From Schizosaccharomyces osmophilus (taxonomy: Eukaryota; Ascomycota; Schizosaccharomycetes; Schizosaccharomycetales; Schizosaccharomycetaceae): a stretch of 64,000 bases of DNA. The position numbers and the translations under genes are program-made. Location: assembly GCF_027921745.1 (NCBI RefSeq), contig NC_079238.1, forward strand, positions 248,001 through 312,000, written 5' to 3'. Shown here in pieces: positions 33,975 through 45,636 of the stretch. How positions within the stretch are numbered: the first letter of the stretch is position 1; the number at the start of each line of letters is the position of its first letter. The notes beneath the pieces were generated by a model. That model was not told the DNA's origin and did not search any database. It saw only the letters and a list, made by a program, of their open reading frames with translations.

Positions 33975-34629
33975 ATGTCAGAGTTTCAAAAAGTAGTTGT
34001 CATTGATGCCAAGGGGTATGCTTATTTATAATTTCATTCTTTCAATTAAACAAAAGTTACTAATGCATTTTTATAGCCATCTTATGGGCCGTTTAGCTTC
34101 TGTTGTTGCTAAGCAACTTTTGTCGGGTCAAAAAGTCGTCGTTGTCCGTTGTGAAGAATTAAACATCTCTGGCAGCTTCTTCCGTAACAAGCTTAAGTAC
34201 CTCGCCTACTTGCGCAAGTCTTGCCGTTACAACCCTACTCGTGGTGCTTTCCACTTCCGTGCTCCTTCTCGCATCTTCCAAAAGGCTGTTCGTGGTATGC
34301 TTCCCCACAAGAGCCCCCGCGGTCAAGCTGCTTTGGAACACTTGCAAGCTGTTGAAGGTGTTCCCCCTCCTTTCGACAAGCAAAAGCGTGTTGTTGTCCC
34401 TGCTGCCCTCCGTGTCTTGCGTCTTAAGCCTGGCCGTAAATACTGCACTGTTGGCCGTCTCTCCTCTGAGGTTGGCTGGAAGTACGCCGACGTTGTTTCC
34501 AAGTTGGAAGAACGCAGAAAGGTTAAGAGCGCTGCTTTCTACCAAGCCAAGCACTCCAAGCAAAAGAAGGTTGCTGCTGCCAAGTCTGCTTCTTCTATAA
34601 ACCAAAAGCTTGCTTCCTATGGATACTAA
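33975..34629 (+). CDS. rpl1603: 60S ribosomal protein L13a (uL13)
   Basis: Large-subunit ribosomal protein, 197 residues. Exons 33975-34015 and 34077-34629; the intron has donor GTATGC and branch TTACTAAT, and rejoins [16 protein letters not shown], the conserved uL13 start. Further motifs: [38 protein letters not shown] and a lysine-rich tail. Codon use is highly biased (CGT, AAG, GTT/GTC), as expected for very high expression and unlike the neighbours. The paralogue number follows the syntenic S. pombe gene SPBC2G2.05 and is less certain than the family. It faces apl1 with 192 bases between 3' ends. Confidence 0.92.
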
Positions 34630-34821
34630 CTTCCTTGATTACTTTTTAAATAATATAAGAAGATGTCATTGAATTTATATGGTAGCTTGAACCTCGTTTT
34701 GTAATTACTCTCTTTCGTATACATTCAATCAGTAATTCATAAATTTGTAACTCCTATCTGCTCATTTTCCCAAATATGCTGTTTTTCTATTTTCCATCAT
34801 TTGAGACTATGTAAATCCTCA

Positions 34822-37021
34822 CTAATAATTCATTAAATCTTTAGAAATCATAGGTACATCTTGGTTTTCCATTTCTGCCAAGAACTGAATATTTGACACA
34901 TATTCGGTTTGTGGAGTTGGTCCATGTTCACTAACAGGCGTTTGACTCCACAGTTCTCCAGAATCAACATTGCTTTCGCTTTTCGATGCGTAATCTTCAG
35001 TCATATTTCCTGACGAGGGTAGGTCATAATCCAATTGTAGATCGTCGGCGGAATTTACAGCTGAATTGGCTTTCTCTCGTAAAACAGGGCTTGGTTCTAA
35101 ATATTGAGGGAAATAGCCCCGTGCAAACCGATTAGGTGGCTTATGATAAACAGACGCAAGAGTACCTACGTTTAGTAAAAGCTGCTCACTCATTTCTGGG
35201 TCATATGCGTTGGCTTCCACATCCACCGGAGGTGCATTCGTCAAAATTACCTTCCTTGCGAAATCTGGATTTGTTGATAGCATTCGAGAATATATGATGC
35301 CTCGGTCGCGCAAATCCGGATCTTGTATTTCCTCAGTACATAGTTGCAAAACTTTGGTGACCATTTCTAAACCAGCAGCAGGCATCTTCAGAAATAGCTT
35401 GGTAGCCGCCGTCAATATAGTCAACTGCAATTCTAAAGGTTCATATAAGAACCCTTCTACGTACTCCCCCATTAACATGCGCGAGTCTTCAATTGACTCA
35501 GCATAGTGACCAAGTAACCATATAAAAGCTGACTTTGCTTCTGCCTCATCGAAAAACTCCATATTCTTCAATAAAATGGAAAGCAAGTGTTTATAACGAG
35601 AAGGATATTTTCTTAATATATCCCTACTGACGATCACAGCCTCTTGTACCACATAGGATATTTTTGTATCAATTAATTTAACAAGACAGTCAACACAGTC
35701 ATCTGCTCGGCTTTCAATCTTTACAGCCAAATGACCTATATACCGAACAGATTTTCTTGACAATTCAATGTCAACCTCTGAAGCATATTCCATGAACTCT
35801 GGTAGAATATGATCAAGATTCTCCTCATTTGCTAGTTTCGACAATATACTGAATTTTTCTAGTTTAACATTTGCAGGATCATCAAAATGACAAAAGAAAA
35901 AATGTAAATCTGACTGAAAAATCTCTGGATATGCGTCCAGTATTATTTCCACATTGCGTAAAAGAACATATTGAGTCGCTGAAGGTTTCCTAGCTAATAA
36001 AGTTACCAAAGGTGGAACAACCTTTCTAAGATGATCTTTAATAAGAACCTCATCAGTCATATAATTTATATAGTAAAGTGTTGCTTTTATAGTCCCCATG
36101 CAAACTGCTGTGTTTCCATGCTGAAGCCAAGGTGATATCCGTTCAGCAAAGCTTTCGGCTTCTCCAGGCTGTTGTGGAACATAATATATAAGAGAATCGA
36201 AAATAATGGTTTGTAGCCATCTAGTTAAGTCTGTCAATATCATATGAGGTTGTAAGCGAAACTTACTCTGTGCAATCATTCAAGCAGTCCACTATTTTTG
36301 ATGTAACCTCTTTAGTGAGAGTAAGCTTAAAGACATCTGAAGACTGAACGATAGAAATAAGGACGGCTAAAGCATTTGTAACAACCTATTCATGTCAGCA
36401 AAAGACGAAAACACCCGACTTACAAGAGAAGACTCATCATTTAGCATTTCTCTTAAATTTTTTATTAATCCTGACGATTCAACTATCTTTCGGTCATAAG
36501 AATAGAGTCTGGCAACTCCCATAACGGCTGTTTTTCGCACATAGGGATCGATATCATCCAGTAATCGAATAACTGGATCAAGCGAAGCAACCCAAAAATT
36601 TTTAATATGAACTGAAGTCAAAGTTTTCAAAGAAAAATCACGTAAGACCGGGTTCGAAGAATGTACACCCTATGATGAATCATTAGTTCCCTTATTATGT
36701 GAAACGAGGTAACTTACTTTGAGTACCACCGGAATTGCTTTTGTCGCTTCGGAAGGATTTATGCTGTTTACTGTAAGTAAGTCAGAAATGAGGAAGTACG
36801 AACCTTGCGAAACTTTTCAGAAAAAGGTAACACAATTTCTTCAAATCAACATTGCTGGTTTCCATGCAGTTTATTATAGCAGGAAAAAGAGAAATCATAT
36901 TATAACCCATCGACATATTCGCTATTATTTTTTTCATTGCATTAATCTTCTTGCCAGACTTGTCTTTGGAATCAACTCGAAGAATAGCCTCCAATTCAGA
37001 AACCTCTGACTTTTCAATCAT
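34822..37021 (-). CDS. apl1: AP-2-type adaptor beta large subunit
   Basis: Clathrin adaptor large chain for endocytic vesicle formation. Five exons: 37021-36804, 36763-36718, 36669-36424, 36385-36267 and 36220-34822, giving 675 residues. It is built from armadillo-like helices: KKINAMKKIIANMSMGYN, LFPAIINCMETSNVDLKKL, DIDPYVRKTAVMGVARLY, WLQTIIFDSLIYYVP and DPDLRDRGIIYSRML are all beta-adaptin trunk signatures. The C-terminal ear is missing; a short acidic tail replaces it, as I recall for S. pombe Apl1 (about 677 aa). Intron 1 is 40 nt and must end at AAACAG, not the earlier CTTACAG, to keep frame. Position matches SPBC2G2.06c. Confidence 0.92.
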
Positions 37022-37683
37022 TAATAAAAACTTTTTTAATAAATCTTTGTCTTACAGACTCAGAATGGGAAGAGTTCCCCGAAGGAAGCCCTACGCTGAC
37101 CATGTTCAATGTATGAGTACTCAGTAGAAGATTGTAGCAATTGCAGAGCGGCTTACGACTTCAGCGTCTAGACTTGTTAATAATGAGGAAAGGAATGTTA
37201 ATACTAATACACAAGTAAAATTCCATACGTCTCTCTTTAATAGCTTCAACGAGTTCGCTCGCAAGTTACGTTTTCATCAAGGTGTAAATTAGATTATTCT
37301 AGCAGAATGCGAGATACGTTTTTTAAGCACGTGTATATATATTTATAGTACTCAAGGCTCTTAGCCAAAAATGAGAGAAGAAAATATCCCAAATCTGCAA
37401 ACTAGATAACTAAAATAATAACAAAATTGAGTATTCAGATATTCGATGTGAGAAAGGCTTTGCATAGCATGAAATGAGAGAGTAGACAGTACGCTGAATC
37501 AACACCCAGTTTGCAATATAAAGTTCCATGGCCAGGAAGACATTGGAGGACAATGTAGACAAGCCGGTATTGAAAGAGCAATTAAGAAGTCGAGATGATG
37601 AGAAAAAAGCAGTCTAAGAGGGAAAGCTGTCCATTGGCGACGTCTAGGTAGCATAGGCTTCCTTGACAAGATATACATAGCTC
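37022..37683. other. Intergenic between apl1 start and the Mrp51-family gene
   Basis: About 660 bases: apl1 promoter and the 3' flank of the next minus-strand gene. No credible ORF or RNA gene. Confidence 0.45.
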
Positions 37684-38388
37684 TCAAAACACATCCGCTT
37701 GAAGCATTTTATTTTTCCTGTTTAAACTCGGAATAATCCGACCATCTTTATCCGCACTTAATGTCTGAACATAGAAGGACATATCATTGGGACGTGGATC
37801 TCTTGTACTACCAGTAGAAGTGATGATACCAGCTACTCCGAACATAAGTTCCTTTGAGGAAGCAGTTGATCTTCCGTAAGAAAATGGTAACGGTATGTTT
37901 TTGGTAGATATAAATGTGTTCATTTTAGAACGCATGGTCTCTTGTTCGGACGACGAATCTAACAGTTGGATATTGGCGTAAAGCGCACCACGCTGCAGGT
38001 TGGGTTTTTGTGCAAGATAGGCGTTGCTGTATGGAAAGCTTTGAGGAAGGAAAAACTGAGCAAATTTATCATAATCTTCAACCTTTCTGTTTGTCACCGG
38101 AAGGTTCAGATCCTGTAAACGTTTCAGCGTCCGCACAAAGCGGTCGCTGGGGGAAAAGGAGCATTGACTCTCGGGAGTATCGAATTGGTCAACAGATATA
38201 TGTCGGGTACTGAAAATGGGAAATTTCCGCTTCACACCCCAATCGCCTCGATTCCGTTGTGATTTTTTTGCAGTCAACGCTTGCAGAGATGGGAAACATG
38301 CATTCCCGGGTTTTACAGTCAAGTCTTCAGGTATAATACGAGTCAAAGTTACAGCCCGTGAGTTTCGGAATAGGTCGATAAACTTCAT
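37684..38388 (-). CDS. Mitochondrial small-subunit ribosomal protein, Mrp51/bS1m family
   Basis: Single exon of 234 residues from the first ATG at 38388; the frame extends upstream only through TTG. The N-terminal MKFIDLFRNSRAVTLTR is basic and Ser/Arg-rich, fitting a mitochondrial targeting sequence. Then follow DWGVKRKFPIF, TRHISVDQFDTPE, a long charged middle, and a conserved end FGVAGIITSTGSTRDPRPND, the family hallmark. Mrp51 is a mitoribosome component implicated in translation of certain mitochondrial mRNAs. Position matches S. pombe SPBC2G2.07c (mug178), which I remember as a mitoribosomal gene. Confidence 0.85.
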   Translation of the reverse strand: MKFIDLFRNSRAVTLTRIIPEDLTVKPGNACFPSLQALTAKKSQRNRGDWGVKRKFPIFSTRHISVDQFDTPESQCSFSPSDRFVRTLKRLQDLNLPVTNRKVEDYDKFAQFFLPQSFPYSNAYLAQKPNLQRGALYANIQLLDSSSEQETMRSKMNTFISTKNIPLPFSYGRSTASSKELMFGVAGIITSTGSTRDPRPNDMSFYVQTLSADKDGRIIPSLNRKNKMLQADVF

Positions 38389-39388
38389 TTTAACGATTAA
38401 TTTCAATATGAAGCATTAAAGGGGGAACAATATAAGGTAAAATAGAAATCCTTTTTCGTCACTTCCTGGAAAGCAAAAAAGAATGGTAAATAAAATAAAA
38501 ATAATTGGGTCAAATAAATATAAGTTTATCTGGAGGATAAGCGCAAAGCGATGCCAAGAACTAGAAATATGTGATCGACTACTCAAGTCGCGTTTCGAAC
38601 CAGCGCTACATTTAAAACTAATTCACAAACAACCAACCAGAAACTAGAAATGTCCAAGTGAATCTTTATAAAAACACTCACCTTTCAACCACGATTTCTA
38701 GTGAACGATGGTAAAGGAAGAGATGCGAGTATACTGTTCGATGCAGAGGACATTGTTACTTACTCCCAAAACATAATAAACAATGCGGAAGACAACTTCT
38801 TCTTTGGACAACACTCTATAAGAGATTATTTACTCATGAATTACTCCTTGGAACATGAAATACGCGTATATTCTTTAATACTAGCTAGAAATTATAAACG
38901 AAAGTTTATAATTGGATGAACGAGTGTGAAATTGAATGCCTTTCTCTTCCGTTTTTTATATTTGTAAAAAGTGCATATGGCGATTGGGGTCGTATATAGA
39001 TTGTATGTAAGTTTAACGTGAACAACGACTTTCAAATCGTAGAACAGTCATGACAAACGGTATGGTACTTGAATTGGACATGTACGCTTAAACACCTACT
39101 CCTATAATCAGAATCAAATAGCAATTTGTCTATAAAGCAAATAAACCACCGTCTATTCGAGTTGAGACACCTTAAAAAGAAGCATTTAGTATGGAGCAAT
39201 GAAAAGGTTATGGCCATTACCTTTTTCAATTCTCTTCTGTTTTGCTATTTATGCTCTTTTTTTTGGTTTTTTTTACTATATGCTTTTATATCATTACCAT
39301 CTCTAATTTGATGGTTAAAACCTGTGGTACCCAGAGACCTATTTTTACGAGTGCATTTACTGTAGTTGGCCGGCCTTTTTAAGGCGAA
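38389..39388. other. Divergent region between the Mrp51-family gene and ade9
   Basis: About 1 kb. It holds one protein-like 72-codon frame (38701-38919, separate entry). A TTCGAACC at about 38594 resembles a tRNA B box, but no T-stem or acceptor stem can be drawn around it. T-rich runs near 39240-39280. Otherwise nothing. Confidence 0.45.
38701..38919 (+). other. Unassigned protein-like frame, 72 codons, no simple ATG start
   Basis: The frame is open from a GTG at 38701 to TGA at 38919 (NDGKGRDASILFDAEDIV and on, ending RKFIIG) and has protein-like codon use. It lacks an early in-frame ATG. A TTTCTAG directly precedes TGAACGATGG at 38700, and a GTGAAT lies just after ATGTCCAA at about 38650. 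Splicing between them would create A|TG at the junction and start this frame. The donor is non-consensus and an upstream ATG would precede it, so this is speculative. No family recognised. Confidence 0.22.
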
Positions 39389-42300
39389 ATGATTGTTTCA
39401 AACCTTTTTTGGAGTAGGCTTGTTTTAAAAAATGCAAGTCAAGTAAAAAGAAAAATAAATGAGCGATTGTTTAGCCATTCGTCGTTTTTGAAAGCAGCAA
39501 ACATTCTCGATGGAAAACAATTGTCTAGGTAAGTGTTTTGACTTTTAAAAGAGAAAAGAAATAGGGAAAAAGGTTGGGTTATCATGCAAAGGATTGAACA
39601 TGACCTAAAATGGGGATCTTTGAGTGGATGAGTCTCATTTATGAATGTTAAACGTTCATCCTATGTTCCGTACCTTTTATGAAGTTTACATCTGTTTTTT
39701 CGATGTAATTAATCTTTTCACATAGAAAAATGCAGAATTCTGTTGCTGAAGAGGTTGAACGGTTGAAACGAATGGATGAAAAATATCATCCTTCCCTCGC
39801 AATCGTTCAGGTTGGTAAGAGGGAAGATTCCAACGTATACGTCCGCATGAAAGAGAGGGCAGCCAAGAAAATTGGCATTGCATACAAGCATTATGCATTT
39901 CCTGATAGTATTAGCCAATCTACCCTATTGCGTGAAGTACGAAAGTTAAACAATGACCAGAGTGTCCATGGAATTCTCGTTCAATTACCACTTCCTCGTC
40001 ACCTCAATGAGAAAACCGTTACTGAATCCATTCTAGCTGAAAAAGATGTTGATGGTTTTGGTGCTGTGAACATCGGTATGCTTGCAAAAAACACGTCAAC
40101 ACCCATCCATGTTCCTTGCACACCCATGGGGGTTATGGAGTTGCTCCATCAGTATAGCATTCCCATTGCCGGTAAAAATGCAGTCATCCTTGGGAGAAGC
40201 GATATTGTCGGGAATCCCGTAAGCTACTTGCTTCGTCAAGAAAACGCTACTGTTACCGTTTGTCATTCTCATACGGAAAATCTACCAGAGCAAATTGCAA
40301 AAGCAGATATCTTAGTTGCTGCATTAGGCAAACCAGAGTTCGTTCGTGGAGAATGGCTTAAGCCGGGTGCAGTGGTCATTGATGTTGGAATTAATGCTAT
40401 ACACCATAATGGCAAGCGCACACTAGTTGGTGATGTCCATTATCCTTCTGTTTCTCAAGTTGCTGGCTACATTACTCCTGTTCCAGGCGGTGTCGGTCCT
40501 ATGACTGTTGCAATGTTAATGTGTAATACCGTCAAAGCAGCTGAGCTCTTGAGAAACAAAAGCATTTTACGTAAAGTTTCCATCAACGAAATAGCTCTGA
40601 AAGATCCTGTTCCTTCTGATATTGAAATAACAAAATCTCAAGAGTTAAAGAAAATCACCACCGTGGCTAAAGAATTGGGAATACATGAAACGGAAATCGA
40701 AACATATGGTCATTATAAGGCAAAAGTTGACATGAAACTATATGAGCGATTGAAGCATCGTAATGATGGTCACTATATTGTTGTCAGTGGAATCACTCCT
40801 ACACCGTTCGGGGAGGGAAAGAGTACCGTAGTTGCGGGACTGGTTCAAGCTATTGGTCATTTAGGTAAACTGGGTATTGCTTGTGTTCGTCAACCCTCCC
40901 AAGGCCCCACCTTTGGCGTTAAAGGTGGAGCAGCTGGTGGTGGTTATGCCCAATTTGTTCCTATGGATGATTTTAACTTGCATATGACGGGTGATATCCA
41001 TGCCGTTACAGCTGCTAATAACCTTTTAGTTGCTGCTCTTGAAACCAGGATGTTTCATGAAAGCACACAAAGTGATGCAGCTTTGATTAGAAGATTGCTA
41101 CCTTTAAAGGATGGTCGTCGTGTTATTCCTAAAGGTTTGCTTCAAAGATGGAACAAAATCTGCAATAATTTAGGTCATGACCCAAGTGAACTTGAAAATG
41201 TCAGTCAGGAATTGTTGGAGAAATTTGTTCGCCTAAATATTGACCCTGAAACTATTACCTCCAATCGTGTCTTAGATGTTAACGATCGCTTTTTAAGAGA
41301 AATTGAACTTGGTTTAGCCTGCACCGAAAAGGGACGGAGTCGGAAGACTTCCTTTGACATATCCGTCGCCAGTGAATGTATGTCAATTTTGGCTCTTTCA
41401 AATGATTTGAAAGATATGAGACACCGCTTAACCAATATGGTAATCGCCAATGACAAAAAAGGTGATCCGGTAACTGCTGGAGATCTTGGTGTAGCAGGAG
41501 CTATGGCTGTCTTGTTAAAAGATGCTATTAAACCTAACCTTATGCAGACGCTGGAAGGTACACCTGTTTTGGTACACGCCGGGCCGTTTGCAAACATCAG
41601 TATTGGCGCTTCTTCCACTATAGCTGACAAAGTTGGCCTTAAACTAGCTGGTACAGAATCCTTTGAAAATGCTGATAAGGCTGGTTATGTTGTCACCGAG
41701 GCTGGTTTTGCTTCTGACATGGGTATGGAAAAGTTTTTCAACATCAAATGTAGAAGCTCAGGATTGAAACCAAGTGCAGTAGTTTTAGTGGCCACAGTAA
41801 AAGCTCTTAAGCTTCATGGTGGTGGCCCAGAACTTAAGCCCGGTGCACCTTTGCCCGATGAATACCTCTTAGAGAATCTGGATCTTGTTCGCAGAGGCTG
41901 TGCGAATATGGTTCAACATATACGAAATTCTCAAAAATTCAACGTCCCGGTGGTGATAGCAATTAATAGCTTTAGAACCGATACTAACAAGGAATATGAA
42001 ATTATTCGTCAAGAAGCTCTCGATGCTGGAGCCGTTGACGCTATCCCTTCCTACCAATTTAGTAAGGGTGGTCAGGGAGCCATTGGTTTGGCGGAAGCCG
42101 TAATGAAAGCTTGCTCTACCCCCAATGAAGGTGGGTTTAAGTTTCTGTATGATACGAAGGCCCCGATCGAAGAAAAAATTACAACTATCGCGAAGGAGAT
42201 GTACGGTGCTAAAGGGGTTGAGTTTAGTCCTTTGGCGGAAAGACGTATGAAGGATTTTAAGCGTCAAGGATACGAGCGTTTACCCATTTGTATGGCTAAG

Positions 42301-42507
42301 ACTCAATATTCACTTTCGCATGACCCTAAGCTGTTAAACGTTCCTAAAGACTTCGTCGTACCGATTCGTGATATGCGTTTGAATGCTGGAGCTGGGTTTA
42401 TCTATCCCTTAACAGCTAAAATCCAAACCATTCCTGGTTTACCTACGGCTCCTGCTTATCTTAATATAAATTTGACTGACGATGGTGAAATCTTGGGTCT
42501 TTCTTAA
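39389..42507 (+). CDS. ade9: C1-tetrahydrofolate synthase, trifunctional
   Basis: Interconverts one-carbon units on tetrahydrofolate: NADP-dependent methylene-THF dehydrogenase, methenyl-THF cyclohydrolase and ATP-dependent formyl-THF synthetase. Exons 39389-39528 and 39726-42507, 973 residues. The first exon encodes a basic, acid-poor leader (FWSRLVLKNASQVKRKI), a likely mitochondrial presequence. Residues about 40-330 form the dehydrogenase/cyclohydrolase with VYVRMK (catalytic lysine), HGILVQLPLP, EKDVDGF and LGRSDIVGNPVSYLL. From about 345 the synthetase has the P-loop TPFGEGKSTV and QPSQGPTFGVKGGAAGGGY. The 197-nt intron is long for this genome. Syntenic with S. pombe SPBC2G2.08. Confidence 0.96.
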
Positions 42508-42709
42508 ATGAAGGACCACAACGATGGAATGGCAGAGTTAGACTAAATTTACAGAAGGAATTAAAGGCTAGGTTTTTTGGAATAAAGAAAAATTATTAAA
42601 GTTATTTTTATTATTATATTATAACGGTAATTAAGGAAAGCGAAAATGTAAAAGGTTGATTTATCAAGTAATAGAAAGGCGTTGATTAAGTTTAAAGGGT
42701 GTAATTGAT

Positions 42710-43807
42710 TTATCCTCTTGAAAAAGAGGGTGATTTTTTAAATATGAGTTCAATGCAGTCATTAAATCGTTTTAAGTATTTCAGTTCGTTTTCTTTGTCA
42801 TCTTCAATGTCCATAGAAGTACACAAATAGAAGAAAGAAGTAATTACAAATCGAGAAGGCCACATAACATCGAGGATGATCCATAGGGAGGCGCATATAA
42901 TTTCACTTGGCCTAAACGCAGTAAATCGACAATCTATGAAGGGGTTAAATGATGTTTTTTTGTAGATATAACGCGTACCCTTCATTATCTCAATTAACAT
43001 GTACTGCCACTCACACATCAGCTGCTCGGAATCCTCTTCTGAAAGAGTTTTGAAAAACCAATGCTGGAAAATTAGAGGAGTAAGGTAGGATTCAACGGAC
43101 GGAAGCGATAAGACATAAATATTGTAGGACAATAGCGACAGTACAATTTTTTCATATTTCTTTTGATAGATTAATAGGATTTCACCAAGCGTAAGCATAC
43201 CTCCAATTCACGTATCGATAGACTTGGTGCAAGCTGCTTACAGAAACTTTTTTTAGCTTTTCACGAGATATGATTAGTTTATAAAGAGGAGTAGAAAAGA
43301 TTATTTCAATAGACGTACCAACCGTATAGTCGCTTGTGAGTTTACAGGCGACAAACAAAGTTCCAATTGCATAAATCTTGAAAGCTTTCGAAGGGATAGA
43401 GGGTTTCGTAGAATAGCAACGATCTAAAAGTGATATTGCAATGCACAGAGTATCCATTGAAACATAGTCAATAGCTTCCTATAACAGTAAGTCGATAATT
43501 CAAGCACGAAGTATACCTCGTATAAAACTGTAAACAGCTGCCAACGTTTTTGAGAATATGACAAGTTCTTCCATATGGCTTCAGGTATAATCTTTCTAAC
43601 ACCGTTCATTTCCTGTTCGATGATCCGATTTAAGGTACTATCGCGTCGAAGAGACTTAAAATGAACGGTCAAAGAATCAGAAAGTTCTGCATCACTTGGT
43701 GATACTTTGGTTAAGTTGTCTTTAAAACGAATTTCTCCATAAGGTGATTCCAGGTTCTTTCGTTGATCATTGAATAGTAAACATGTTTCATATTTAGATG
43801 CCAGCAT
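42710..43807 (-). CDS. crs1: Meiosis-type cyclin Crs1
   Basis: Cyclin-fold protein, 325 residues, exons 43807-43517, 43478-43242 and 43159-42710. The first cyclin fold runs from AIWKNLSYSQKRWQLF through MDTLCIAISLLDRC and GTLFVACKLTSDY. It continues over the second intron as ISREKLKKVS|KYEKIVLSLLSYNI. The second intron is 82 nt (GTAAGC to AAAAG); this length is the one that restores the strongly conserved YEKIVLSLLSYNI frame. In S. pombe crs1 (SPBC2G2.09c) is meiosis-specific and its splicing and RNA stability are developmentally controlled. Nothing here shows directly that the same holds. Its 3' end faces ade9 over 202 bases. Confidence 0.87.
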
Positions 43808-44141
43808 TTTGGTTTAAGCTAATAATTGAGTATTACTGTGTAAATAATTGTTTAAATTAAATGTTTTAAATAAAAAATTGACCGGATGTAAGTTGAGGTA
43901 GATGTTGGTTTTATGCAAATGAGAAATACGCGACTGTCCGACTTATATAAACATTGGAATTTTGGCGAGTAAAAGACTAGGGAAAGCTGTGAAAGAGGAA
44001 ATTGCGCTTACTATTTAGTTAAAAGAAAAATAAATGAGAAGAATAAATATTATTAGAATTCGTGTCATAAGTAATAGTAAGTCACAAAATAAAAGGGAAT
44101 GATGAACCCTGTAGATGAAAAAAAACGGCAACAAAGATATG
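43808..44141. other. Intergenic upstream of crs1
   Basis: About 330 AT-rich bases; crs1 promoter and 3' flank of the next minus-strand gene. A TATATAA on the minus strand near 43943-43950 (ACTTATATAAAC on plus) is a candidate crs1 TATA box, about 140 nt before its ATG. Confidence 0.45.
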
Positions 44142-44953
44142 CTAAGCACTCACCAAGGTACTAGCATTCGAAAAAACACTATTCTCAAGGGAAGGTGTAA
44201 TGATAGTGCCGTAGCAGTAAGGAGGAGGAGGAGGAGGAGAGTAAGAATTAGGCGTAGGTGCAGATGCAGGTGATGCAGGCATAGGGAAGAACTCTGAAAC
44301 AATTGTGCTCTGGGAAGAAGCAGATTGTACATCAGAAGGATCATTGGGGTCATTTGGAGGAACGTGTATGCGCGCAGGTTCAGGATAAGACGGCAAAATA
44401 CGACTTCCATTACAACGTCCAACTCCAAGGTTGTGGTAAGATATTCTTGGTGACTGCAACTTTTCAATTTCCATTCTTTGGATGAAGCGCAATCTGCTAC
44501 TTGCATTGTACAAAAAGGGATACGGGTTAGGCTCTGTATCAGGAAGCCGTGAAGGCGTTAAAACGACATCAATGCCCTCGCGTTCTCCAGAAGCACCAAG
44601 TAACTCTTCGTTTTCTTGTAGGTTCGGGGAGTAGCGAGGAAGAGTGATCGTAGATTCAGTAACTGGAAGATTATAAAAGTCTGCTTCACAATCTTCTTCA
44701 TCGTAGATGGGCATGCAACACAACACCGCTCGGAAAATTCGATATTTTTTATGTTTACAATCAATATACCTTCTGACTATGATTAAACACAGGATAAGCA
44801 TAGGTACCGAGATCGCAAGGCCGATCATCTATACGGAAATCCCAAGTTAGTATAACAAAAAACCTGAGAATATATACTTACAAATTTAAAAATTTGCAGA
44901 TCCTCCTGTTCAATATCAGCTTCTGCTGAAAAACTTTCTGCTTGGCTTTCCAT
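44142..44953 (-). CDS. mug110: Single-pass membrane protein, mug110-like
   Basis: Exons 44953-44882 and 44828-44142, 252 residues. A 24-residue acidic N-terminus is followed by one hydrophobic helix (GLAISVPMLILCLIIVRRY, about residues 26-45) with a basic stop-transfer end, then a 200-residue hydrophilic tail rich in Pro and Ser. The tail contains NPYPFLYN, a SYSPPPPPPYCYG run and PPxY-like segments that could bind WW or SH3 domains. There is no cleavable signal peptide, so the C-terminal part is probably cytosolic. I recognise no catalytic domain. The symbol rests only on position (S. pombe SPBC2G2.10c between crs1 and N-myristoyltransferase) and should be taken as tentative. Confidence 0.7.
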
Positions 44954-45636
44954 TCCGACAATCGTCCCAAAATGTTTATATTTCCCCTTAACAATACTAG
45001 TGTAAATAATATATACAAAATAAATACGGCTCTTTCCTCTCTTTTTCCTTTTCCTTTCTCCAACCTCTTTTAAATAAATGCTCTTAAAGGAAGAATGAAG
45101 GGACGAACATTTTTGAGTATCTTCCAATGTAAACAAACACTTGATTTTAGCAAATATTACCGACCAAGCCATATTTTCTTCATGAACCATCATCAATTTT
45201 ATAAATGTTAAACAAAACCATAGTTCTTTTTGATCCATCTCTTTCAGTAACCGTAGAAAATAGAGGTTTGACTGAATGCTTGAAAAGCATAAGGAACTCA
45301 ACATTCATCCTGATCGCAAAAAAACCTGTAATTGGAAAGCAGTAATCCTTTTATTTCTATTTTCTTAATCCAAATGCGATGCTAGATGGATGTGAAATGA
45401 AGAAAGGATTCAAGTTCATGTGCCGTCCCTTTCTTAGAAATTTCAAAGACAAAATTACTTTTATTAAATAGAAATAATACACATTATAAAAAAAAAGAAG
45501 ACGCTTTCTGGAATCGTTTGTAGTTCCGTAATTTTCACATGCTGACGGTTTCTCGACCGTTTTGACGCTCGCTCAACTCTACCAAACTAAACCAAGGATA
45601 TCGCGCTTTTGACGTTTTCCGTCGAATTAGCAAAGA
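44954..45636. other. Divergent promoter region between mug110-like gene and N-myristoyltransferase
   Basis: About 680 bases. The minus-strand frame upstream of 44953 opens only from alternative starts and has no family features. No other signal. Confidence 0.45.

Noticed and set aside
38560-38640. tRNA-like B box (TTCGAACC) near 38594
   Set aside because: No pairing T stem, no A box at the right spacing and no acceptor stem could be drawn.
43160-43200. crs1 intron limited to the 41-nt GTATGC-AAAAG segment
   Set aside because: It puts the next exon out of frame; only the 82-nt intron restores the conserved cyclin helix.
42508-43807. Mmi1 (DSR) recognition motifs UNAAAC in the crs1 transcript
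   Set aside because: On the crs1 strand I count only about three such hexamers across 1.3 kb, which is near chance for AT-rich DNA. No cluster supports DSR control from sequence.
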